NCBI GenBank assembly: GCA_003140275.1
Contig: PLJQ01000119.1
Location: 1-8,129 of the forward strand
Origin: Limisphaerales bacterium
GTDB taxonomy: Bacteria; Verrucomicrobiota; Verrucomicrobiia; Limisphaerales; PALSA-1396
Reading direction: 5' to 3'
DNA: 8,129 nucleotides
The notes under the pieces: generated by a model
What the model was told of the DNA's origin: nothing
What the model saw: only the letters and a program-made list of their open reading frames with translations
The model's database searches: none
Translations under genes and position numbers: made by a program
Part shown: positions 1 to 5,142 of the stretch, one piece after another
How the letters are laid out: the number at the start of each line of letters is the position of its first letter
How positions within the stretch are numbered: the stretch's first letter is position 1

Positions 1-173
1 GATCCAATTTTTTGCACTGTTCGTGAGATTTCAAGAAGTGATTCCGCGAACTCGGTTTTGCCTAATGTTTCCAAGGTATTTATGACCCCTCGTGCTGGTT
101 CGATCCAAAAACTTGCACGGCTGCGCTGAAGCCGTTCTCTTTCCTGTTTTAACTCGTTCTCGGCGCGTTTTTG
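1..173 (-). pseudogene. C-terminal fragment of a probable serine recombinase (runs off left edge)
   Basis: On the minus strand, an open frame from about base 173 to base 1 has no stop. It reads KRAENELKQERERLQ followed by SFWIEPARGVINTLE and ends in ISRTVQKIG. From memory, a charged coiled-coil stretch, then an IEP(A/L)R segment, then a (V/L)(Q/K)K(I/V)G element resembles the region behind the zinc-ribbon domain of large serine recombinases. These enzymes catalyse site-specific recombination of integrating elements and phage-like DNA. No catalytic serine domain, zinc ribbon or start codon is visible: the N-terminal part is absent, because the frame is joined directly to the truncated EIIA gene upstream on the same strand. 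The family call rests on a short low-complexity segment and could be wrong. Confidence 0.42.
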
Positions 174-391
174 ATTGAATCTGTGTCTGCGTGTGGAATG
201 GCGATGCCAAAACCTATTCCTGTGCTCATCGACCTTTCGCGTCTTTTGATTGCAAGCGCAATTGTTTCTTTGGATTCGAGCAAAATTTCCCTGATGGCTA
301 CCAAATAATTTACCAATTCGTCTATGACCCGATACGCCGTCGCACCGTTCAGTTTGGGAATAATTTGTTCGTTTTTGAAAGTCAGGTTCAT
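149..391 (-). pseudogene. Truncated PTS EIIA (Ntr/fructose-type) domain protein
   Basis: The 80-residue product has the start of a type-2 PTS EIIA domain: a conserved-looking N-terminal half and the active-site segment GIAIPHADTDSI, with the phosphorylatable histidine at residue 67. The family is normally about 150 residues. Here homology stops near residue 74 (SIK) and the frame ends six codons later, so roughly the second half is missing. The following bases read, in another frame, as a recombinase-like tail. The start lies 18 bases after the permease stop, so the two genes probably share a transcript, although no clear Shine-Dalgarno sequence precedes this ATG. EIIA-Ntr proteins are phospho-carriers that regulate rather than transport, and in E. 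coli PtsN acts on the K+ systems TrkA and KdpD. A role here in tuning the KimA-like permease is inference, and the truncated form is probably inactive. Confidence 0.72.
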
Positions 392-409
392 TTCACGTTG
401 GAGTTAGGG

Positions 410-2245
410 TTAAGCGTACACGAGCAAATCAACTTCATCGGGTAAAAGCTTGGCAACGTTGCGAATGATGTTGCCTCGCAAAATATTGATGATCGTTCCT
501 CGCTGCGGAGCGCCCAAAATCAATCGGGAAGCGCCGACCGTTGCGGTAATTTCCACAATGGCATCCGCCGGCGAGTCGCTGACCACGTAGCAGGGTAAGA
601 TGGGGTGTCCTTCTGCATGGGATTTTGCGTAATTGAAAATCTCGCTTGCTTCCTCGTCCTCCTGCCATTTTCGCTGACGGTCATGCTCCGTGAGTATCGG
701 CTGCTCCCGCACGAACAGAAGATAGAGCGGGCGGTTAGTTTCTTTCGCTTCGGCGATCGCAAAATCGACTGTTTTACCAACACCACGCACTGCACAAGCT
801 AACGGGGGACGAAAGACCGCTTCCCAATTTGGCGCGGCGGCGGAAACGATTTCTGTTTCTGCTTTTGTCCTGGCTGCAGTTTCGAGCGCTGCTTTTTTCT
901 TGGATGCCCGTTCACTGGCGAGTCCCCGCAAAACCAAGCCGATCGTGAGCACGGTGAAGGCGAAAATGCGGGCCTTGGTTTTGTCAACCAACAAAGACAT
1001 TTCAATCGCGAGCATGATGACGAATGTGCCCAGCATCAGAATGCGTTCCCACTTAGCCAGGCCCAGCTTCCGGTCGGTGGAACTTGCGCCGAGATTGGTC
1101 GCAATCGCGCCGACAACGCCGACCGCGTACAAATCAGCCAAGCCGCTCATGTCCTTTACTGCAATGACCAACGCCGCCGGAACGATCGTCGCCACCAACA
1201 TGCCGAGGTTCGGCACGCCGAATTTGTTTAATTTTTGAAACGTTGGAGGCAGTTCGCCGTCGCGCGACATCAAAAAGGAAATCGCTATCAAATCCACAAT
1301 GGCCGTGTTCACGGCGGACAAGAGCAGAAACGTCATGACGACGCTCACCGTAATGGCTGCGATTTTCGCCGCCATGGCACCCAAGGCGTGACCGACAAAG
1401 ATTTCCGCCATGTAACCCAGCATGTAGTCGCGCACGCCGGAATGGCCGGGCGCGTCCACATCATCCCTGTTGATTTGCAGGCCGCCGAGTGCGTGCATCG
1501 CCAGGCCGAGCAGCGCAGTGAACAGGCAAACTTCCAGCATGACAATCAGCACAGCGGGAGTGGAAGTTTTAGCGACGGATGGCTTTTCGTTCGTGCTGCC
1601 CGGGTCGAGCTTCATCACACCGGTGGCGTTGGCGATGGCTTCGACGCCGGAAAGCGCGAGCACCACGCCCACGAATCCTTGCCAGTTTTTCCAGAAGCCG
1701 CCCGACAACGGCTCCACGTGGCGCCACGCCTCGCCGAGGTGCGGGAGGCTAAATGCGCCAAGCAGCACGACCACCAACACCGCCGGCACCGCAATCAAGA
1801 ACGCGAGTCCGCCCATGTGTCGCGGGCCGAAATAATTCAACGCGCCAATGATGACGATAGCCGCCGCCGCCCACAGTTCGGGATGCGTGATGCCGAGGTA
1901 TTGGCCGAGATATTGAAATGCGGACATCGCGCTGATGGCGGCAGTCACGAGGTAATCCGCAATCAACAAAAATGCGCCGACGATGGAGAGCGTCACCGAC
2001 CGATGCCGCACGCTGGCGTACACGCCGCCGCCATCGGGATAATGGCGGCAGATAACCATATAGTTGATCCCGACCAGTGCAGTGAGAATGCACATCGAAG
2101 CGATGAGCCAGAACGAACTGTAGCCTGCGACAGCAAACGCCAGTCCGATGACGTACGCTTTGCTCGTTCCCCAATCGCCGTAAAGAATTGCCGCCGCCCG
2201 CGGCGCGTTAACGTTCCGCGGACGATGAGTTGCAATAGCCAACAT
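410..2245 (-). CDS. kimA-like: KimA-like APC/KUP-type potassium permease with C-terminal USP domain
   Basis: This is a 611-residue membrane transporter with about twelve hydrophobic segments between residues 17 and 442, a charged linker (444-465), and a cytosolic USP-like domain (about 474-611) ending with GASRLILGAPQRG. Length and layout match KimA (about 607 residues), a proton-coupled K+ importer of the KUP branch of the APC superfamily. Residues I recall as K+/H+ sites in KimA are matched in spacing: D24 and Y31 in segment 1 (seven apart), DYLVTAAIS with D97, Y98, T101 and S105 in segment 3, SGVE (S199, E202) in segment 6, and LYAVGV (Y373) in segment 10. The YPDGGGVY loop (69-76) also fits. 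The c-di-AMP-type riboswitch upstream is independent support, because KimA is a classic member of that regulon. A weak GAG lies nine bases before the ATG. An amino-acid substrate remains possible, since other APC permeases share the fold. Confidence 0.82.
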   Translation of the reverse strand: MLAIATHRPRNVNAPRAAAILYGDWGTSKAYVIGLAFAVAGYSSFWLIASMCILTALVGINYMVICRHYPDGGGVYASVRHRSVTLSIVGAFLLIADYLVTAAISAMSAFQYLGQYLGITHPELWAAAAIVIIGALNYFGPRHMGGLAFLIAVPAVLVVVLLGAFSLPHLGEAWRHVEPLSGGFWKNWQGFVGVVLALSGVEAIANATGVMKLDPGSTNEKPSVAKTSTPAVLIVMLEVCLFTALLGLAMHALGGLQINRDDVDAPGHSGVRDYMLGYMAEIFVGHALGAMAAKIAAITVSVVMTFLLLSAVNTAIVDLIAISFLMSRDGELPPTFQKLNKFGVPNLGMLVATIVPAALVIAVKDMSGLADLYAVGVVGAIATNLGASSTDRKLGLAKWERILMLGTFVIMLAIEMSLLVDKTKARIFAFTVLTIGLVLRGLASERASKKKAALETAARTKAETEIVSAAAPNWEAVFRPPLACAVRGVGKTVDFAIAEAKETNRPLYLLFVREQPILTEHDRQRKWQEDEEASEIFNYAKSHAEGHPILPCYVVSDSPADAIVEITATVGASRLILGAPQRGTIINILRGNIIRNVAKLLPDEVDLLVYA

Positions 2246-2306
2246 AAATGTCAGCTCTTTGCGCTGGTGAAAAGCGATTGACCCGGCAGGAGGGAAAACC
2301 GTTGCC

Positions 2307-2452
2307 CTTAATGCTTACGCTCACGAGGTTAGCTGTCGGGCTGGAATCATTAAGTATTCCCGATGACGTCGCATCGTTAGCCCCGATCCGTCACACAAAG
2401 TGCGGCGGCGAATTGGTTCCCCCGCTGGTCCTGCTCGCGCGGGACCATTAAG
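2307..2452 (-). promoter_or_regulatory. ydaO-yuaA class riboswitch (c-di-AMP sensor) in the leader of the permease gene
   Basis: Read on the minus strand, the leader carries the hallmark elements of the ydaO-yuaA (c-di-AMP) aptamer in order: GCUUAAUGG at the 5' end, GCGGGGGAACCA (2425-2414), GGGGCUAACGAUGC starting at 2384, and the highly conserved CCGACAGCUAACCUCGU (2339-2323) followed by GAGCGUAAGC. A closing helix can form between CUUAAUG (2452-2446) and CAUUAAG (2313-2307). The aptamer ends about 60 bases before the permease ATG, within the same transcript. No hairpin with a U-run follows it, so control of translation or of a U-less terminator is more likely than a classical intrinsic terminator. 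In known cases c-di-AMP binding turns K+ and osmolyte transporter genes off, which fits a KimA-like gene downstream. The class is recalled, not searched. Confidence 0.88.
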
Positions 2453-2705
2453 CCAGACAAAGAACTGTTGACTTCGATAGAATGCGACACCTGCGAAGTC
2501 AATCTCCGGGAGGACATCCCGTCATTTTTAGTACTTTTTTAATACGGCCTCTGTCCCTTTTTACGCAAAGCCGCGATGGTTTACCTGCAAAAAAGCTCGG
2601 TGGATTCAATAGAATGGAAAGTTTTTTGGAAAGCCGGTGCTAGCGTTTGGTTGCTGGAGTCGCGGCAGCTGCATCAAGAAAGCCTAAAAATATCGACTTC
2701 GCATC
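2453..2705. other. Divergent intergenic region, no gene
   Basis: No convincing coding frame is seen. It must hold the promoter of the leftward riboswitch-permease transcript. The best candidate on the minus strand is TTGCGT (2568-2563), 18 bases, then TATTAA, about 90-110 bases before the aptamer; both boxes are weak matches. On the plus strand, CGGGA (2507-2511) and TCCCG (2517-2521) form a short hairpin followed by TCATTTTTAG, too weak to call a terminator. The motif TTCRATAGAATG occurs twice (near 2474 and 2605), and GACTTCG occurs three times (2470-2476, inverted at 2494-2500, and 2695-2701), which may mark a regulator's sites. Confidence 0.4.
2468..2502. repeat. Perfect 9-base inverted repeat
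   Basis: TTGACTTCG (2468-2476) and CGAAGTCAA (2494-2502) are exact reverse complements separated by 17 bases. The repeat lies just outside the riboswitch 5' boundary, where a promoter or operator for the leftward transcript could sit. It could be an operator half-site pair or an RNA hairpin; no U-run follows on either side. Confidence 0.5.
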
Positions 2706-2741
2706 TTGACAAACTTTTAACGTTTTTTACCGCATTTTAAC
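2706..2741 (+). promoter_or_regulatory. Putative kdp promoter/operator with T-rich direct repeats
   Basis: Upstream of the kdp-type operon are three T-rich direct repeats: TTTTAAC (2715-2721), TTTTTAC (2724-2730) and TTTTAAC (2735-2741). The outer two start exactly 20 bases apart, about two helix turns. A perfect TTGACA (2706-2711) precedes them, but no good -10 box lies at the normal distance. OmpR-family regulators such as KdpE bind tandem repeats, and the E. coli KdpE site, as I recall it, is a similar T-rich direct repeat (TTTATAC next to TTTTTTTACA). Assignment to KdpE is inference. Confidence 0.4.
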
Positions 2742-2776
2742 TCACACAGCACTTCAGTCCGTCGTACGGTTGCAGC

Positions 2777-3136
2777 ATGAAATGGAATGAAATAGCTCAG
2801 ATCCTTTTGTTCTTCGGCTTGGGTATTGCGCTGACACCTCCAATAGGCCGCTTCATGGCCAAGGTTTTTAAAGGCGAAAAAACCTTTCTTCATCCGATTC
2901 TCTCGCCGATCGAAAAACTGGTTTACGCTTCCGCCAGCGGACTCGACCCGCACATCAGTCCAGAGGCCGCGCGCCTGCAAATCGCACGTGTGGCTGCATC
3001 GCGTGGGTTGAGCGAGGACAAAGTCAAGGAACTGGTCGAAAAATTTGTCGAGCCGCCGCAATGGGGCTTTTTGGGAGAACCACGTGTGAACGTTTTGAAA
3101 TTAAATCTGGTGCTGGACCAGCTTTCACAAAAATGA
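2777..3136 (+). CDS. kdpA'-'kdpC: KdpA-KdpC in-frame fusion remnant of the Kdp K+-ATPase
   Basis: The 119-residue product joins two different Kdp subunits. Residues 1-50 (one membrane segment at about 6-24, then PPIGRFMAKVFKGEKTFLHP and SPIEKLVY) match the start of KdpA, the K+-channel-like subunit of about 560 residues. Residues from about 51 (ASASGLDPHISPEAA, then RGLSEDKVKELVE and GFLGEPRVNVLKLNLVLDQL) match the C-terminal third to half of KdpC, normally about 190 residues. The rest of KdpA, all of the KdpB ATPase and the KdpC N-terminal anchor are missing; from usual gene sizes that is roughly 4 kb. The join lies near 2927, where both parents may carry an SG-x-DP segment. Positive charges after the KdpA segment would place the KdpC part in the cytoplasm, whereas it is normally periplasmic, so normal function is unlikely. 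No clear ribosome binding site precedes the ATG. The stop overlaps the next start as ATGA. Confidence 0.85.
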   Translation: MKWNEIAQILLFFGLGIALTPPIGRFMAKVFKGEKTFLHPILSPIEKLVYASASGLDPHISPEAARLQIARVAASRGLSEDKVKELVEKFVEPPQWGFLGEPRVNVLKLNLVLDQLSQK

Positions 3137-3621
3137 ACGGCAAACGTATTTTAGTGCCGGTCAACTTGGAGCAAAACTCCGTTGATGCTTTGCATTTCGT
3201 GGCAGGATTTGCCGGTGAAATACCTATTTGCGCGACGTTGCTGTGCGTCGTGGAACTGAACATCTCAGCGCTGGAACGCCGGGTTTACGATGAACTGTGT
3301 CGTGAAAGCGAACGGCGGTTGCGGGCGCTGGCGAAGGTGTTCTTCGAAGGCGAGCAGCCTCATGTGTGCGTGCGGGTTGGAAAACCGCACGAGGAAATTC
3401 TTGCAGAAGCCGAATCAGAACAAGCTGAACTCATCGTTATGGCCAGTCCCAAGTCTTCACGACGAAGGTTGCAGTTTCAGTCCACAACATTGGAACGCGT
3501 GGTTCGCAATGCGTCTTGCCTGACGCTCGTGCTGCCGCGCACCTGGAAAATCACACCGGAACAATATCGGCAGGGGATGCGTCCCGCTTTTGTCGCGACC
3601 CTTCAGTCGGCATTCATTTAA
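3133..3621 (+). CDS. Universal stress protein (UspA family)
   Basis: This 162-residue, single-domain USP-like protein begins MNGKRILVPVNLEQNS, the typical first strand with an ILVPV motif. It continues with a helix-rich middle, VRVGKPHEEILAEAES, the strand AELIVMASPKSS and a closing strand SCLTLVLPRTW. The usual nucleotide-loop G-2x-G-9x-G is not evident after VMASPKSS, so ATP binding is doubtful. I chose the ATG at 3133 rather than an in-frame one at 3061 because it overlaps the preceding stop as ATGA, indicating translational coupling, and because the USP fold starts right there. The C-terminal tail (about 137-162) is an extension beyond the fold. Lying between kdpC and kdpD, which itself contains a USP domain, it may be an operon-specific K+ or osmotic-stress regulator; this is inference. 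Confidence 0.8.
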   Translation: MNGKRILVPVNLEQNSVDALHFVAGFAGEIPICATLLCVVELNISALERRVYDELCRESERRLRALAKVFFEGEQPHVCVRVGKPHEEILAEAESEQAELIVMASPKSSRRRLQFQSTTLERVVRNASCLTLVLPRTWKITPEQYRQGMRPAFVATLQSAFI

Positions 3622-3629
3622 ATGAACGT

Positions 3630-3950
3630 ATGAATATCGTTTTGTGGTTCATCTTCGTTGTGGCGGCGATGCTCGAAGTCGGCGGGGACGCAATCATCCG
3701 CCGCGGTCTGCGCGGCCACAGAATTTCATTGGTGCTGGCGGGGTGCGTAGCGTTGTGTGGCTACGGCTTGCTTGTGAATTCAGTTAAATGGGATTTTTCA
3801 AAACTGCTTGGCATCTATGTCGGGTTTTTTGCCTTGGTCAGCGTTTTGTTTGGCTGGATTGTCTTCCGCGAAAAAATTCCACCGTCCACCTGGCTGGGGC
3901 TGGCCCTGATCATGGCCGGCTGCATGGTTATTCAATTCGGTCAGCAGTAG
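3630..3950 (+). CDS. Small four-helix membrane protein of SMR/DMT type
   Basis: This 106-residue protein has four hydrophobic segments (about 3-21, 31-50, 57-76, 84-103). It resembles small multidrug resistance transporters such as EmrE in length and layout: a glutamate in segment 1 (MLEVGGD, E16) corresponds to the proton/substrate-coupling E14 of EmrE, and the last segment WLGLALIMAGCMVIQF follows the SMR pattern. The EmrE W63 position appears to be tyrosine (GIYVG), so the substrate is probably not the same; a quaternary-cation, osmolyte or unknown substrate is possible. The ATG at 3630 is chosen because an upstream in-frame start would overlap most of the USP gene tail and add non-hydrophobic residues. 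The gene sits eight bases after the USP gene and its stop overlaps the ribosome binding site of the kinase gene, so it is part of the same operon. Confidence 0.72.
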   Translation: MNIVLWFIFVVAAMLEVGGDAIIRRGLRGHRISLVLAGCVALCGYGLLVNSVKWDFSKLLGIYVGFFALVSVLFGWIVFREKIPPSTWLGLALIMAGCMVIQFGQQ

Positions 3951-3957
3951 GAAACCT

Positions 3958-5031
3958 ATGAATGCGAGCACGGATCGTCCGCTGGACCAAGTAACCTGCT
4001 TTCCCGACGTGCCCGAGTACCACGATCCAGTCGAGCCGACGTTCGCTCCTGAACTTCGTGCCGGACAGGTGTTGGACGGCCGCTTCGTGATCGGCGGGCC
4101 GCTCAGCCGCAGCGGCATGGCAACCATTTATCAGGCCCAGGACGCGCTGAATCATCACGAACTCGTCGCGGTCAAAGTGCCGCATTTGAGGTATGAAGCC
4201 GACCCTAATTTCTTTTCGCGATTCCAACGCGAGGACGAAATTGGGGGCAAACTGAACCATCCTTTTCTGCTTAAATTCATTCCTGTCGAAAAGAAAAGCC
4301 GGCCTTACATCGTGACGGAGTATTTAAGCGGCTGCACGCTGGCGCACCTGCTAAATGCCCTGCGGCCATTGCCCGAAAAGGACGCACTCAGGATCGCCAG
4401 CCTCCTCTGCGAGGCATTGCAATACATGCACGGACGCGGCGTGATTCACCGCGATCTGAAACCCGGCAACATCATGATTTGCCGCGACCGCACGTTCCGG
4501 CTGATGGATTTCGGAATCGCCTCGTCGGTTGACTCTCGAAAAATCACGATTCACGGTGTGACAGCGACCATGGGGACCCCCGAGTATATGTCTCCGGAGC
4601 AGGTCAAAAACAGGCGCGGTGACGAACGTTCGGACATCTATTGTCTTGGTGCAGTTTTGTACGAAATGCTTACCGGGGTGGTTCCTTTTCAGCATGAGAA
4701 TTGCTGGGTTTCCATGAGCAACCGAGTGACCGGCGACCCGATCGCACCGCGAAAGCTCAGCCCAAATCTCTTCGCGCAAGCCGAGGAAATCATCCTCCAC
4801 GCCATGCAGCGCGATCCCGGCAGTCGTTATCCAACTGTGGCAGCGATGAAAGCGGAGTTGGATGCACCGCGAAACGTTCGCGTTACCGGCTACTGCGACC
4901 GCTTGCAAGCACCACGCTGGCGATTGAGTCTGCGCGAGACGCCGGTCTTCGCCGGCACATTCCTAGCCGTGGGATTCATTTCGCTCCAGGTGGTAGCATT
5001 TCTGTTGCTGCGTCATTTCCTGGGGAATTGA
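3958..5031 (+). CDS. Hanks-type Ser/Thr protein kinase, membrane-anchored at the C terminus
   Basis: This 357-residue eukaryotic-like kinase phosphorylates Ser/Thr on protein targets. It has a glycine-rich loop (GGPLSRSGMATIYQA, about 46-60), catalytic K73 in VAVKV, a probable helix-C glutamate E92 before LNHP, the catalytic loop HRDLKPGN (164-171, D166), the metal-binding DFG (184-186), an activation segment ending in GTPEYMSPE (206-214), and SDIYCLGAVLYEMLTG (225-240). All core residues are intact, so it should be active. A hydrophobic stretch at about 329-353 is a single anchor at the C terminus, leaving the kinase domain in the cytoplasm. No extracellular sensor domain follows, unlike PknB. 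AGGA (3949-3952), five bases before the ATG and overlapping the previous stop, is a good ribosome binding site. Its place between kdp transporter remnants and kdpD suggests phosphorylation of K+-system components, for example KdpD, KdpE or the USP proteins; this is inference. Confidence 0.95.
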   Translation: MNASTDRPLDQVTCFPDVPEYHDPVEPTFAPELRAGQVLDGRFVIGGPLSRSGMATIYQAQDALNHHELVAVKVPHLRYEADPNFFSRFQREDEIGGKLNHPFLLKFIPVEKKSRPYIVTEYLSGCTLAHLLNALRPLPEKDALRIASLLCEALQYMHGRGVIHRDLKPGNIMICRDRTFRLMDFGIASSVDSRKITIHGVTATMGTPEYMSPEQVKNRRGDERSDIYCLGAVLYEMLTGVVPFQHENCWVSMSNRVTGDPIAPRKLSPNLFAQAEEIILHAMQRDPGSRYPTVAAMKAELDAPRNVRVTGYCDRLQAPRWRLSLRETPVFAGTFLAVGFISLQVVAFLLLRHFLGN

Positions 5032-5059
5032 GAAAATAGTACGCAAGCTTGCAGACGGG

Positions 5060-5083
5060 GCCGGATGGCGACCGCCAACCGGC
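5060..5083 (+). other. Strong stem-loop between kinase gene and kdpD
   Basis: GCCGG-A-TGGC-GACC-GCCA-A-CCGGC forms a hairpin with nine base pairs, one A/A mismatch and a four-base loop, within the 111-base gap before kdpD. No T-run follows on either strand, so a classical intrinsic terminator is unlikely; a processing or stability element, or a partial terminator, is possible. The palindrome GCAAGCTTGC (5043-5052) lies just before it. Confidence 0.5.
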
Positions 5084-5142
5084 GCACAAAAACAGAACCA
5101 GTTTCGCATGGTGAATCGTTTCTAAAAAGCTAAACTCAACTC

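Noticed and set aside
1235..2281. Long 348-codon plus-strand open frame
   Set aside because: It lies antisense to the permease gene, is rich in His/Arg/Gln with no family resemblance, and its composition is what the complement of a membrane-protein gene produces.
2248..2451. 67-codon plus-strand open frame in the intergenic region
   Set aside because: It is the complement of the riboswitch, whose conserved RNA elements explain the sequence; the predicted peptide shows no recognisable domain.
2507..2530. Short hairpin followed by ATTTTTAG as an intrinsic terminator
   Set aside because: The stem is only five base pairs, the T-run is short and offset, and no plus-strand gene ends upstream of it.
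3061..3132. Upstream start for the USP gene (in-frame ATG at 3061)
   Set aside because: It would add 24 residues lying wholly over the KdpC-coding end in another frame; the ATGA overlap at 3133 and the immediate ILVPV strand favour the later start.
3516..3629. Upstream start for the SMR-like gene (ATG at 3516)
   Set aside because: The extra 38 residues are polar, overlap the USP gene and do not fit a protein that should begin with a membrane helix.
4351..4908. 185-codon minus-strand open frame
   Set aside because: Antisense to the catalytic core of the kinase, which carries every conserved kinase motif on the plus strand.
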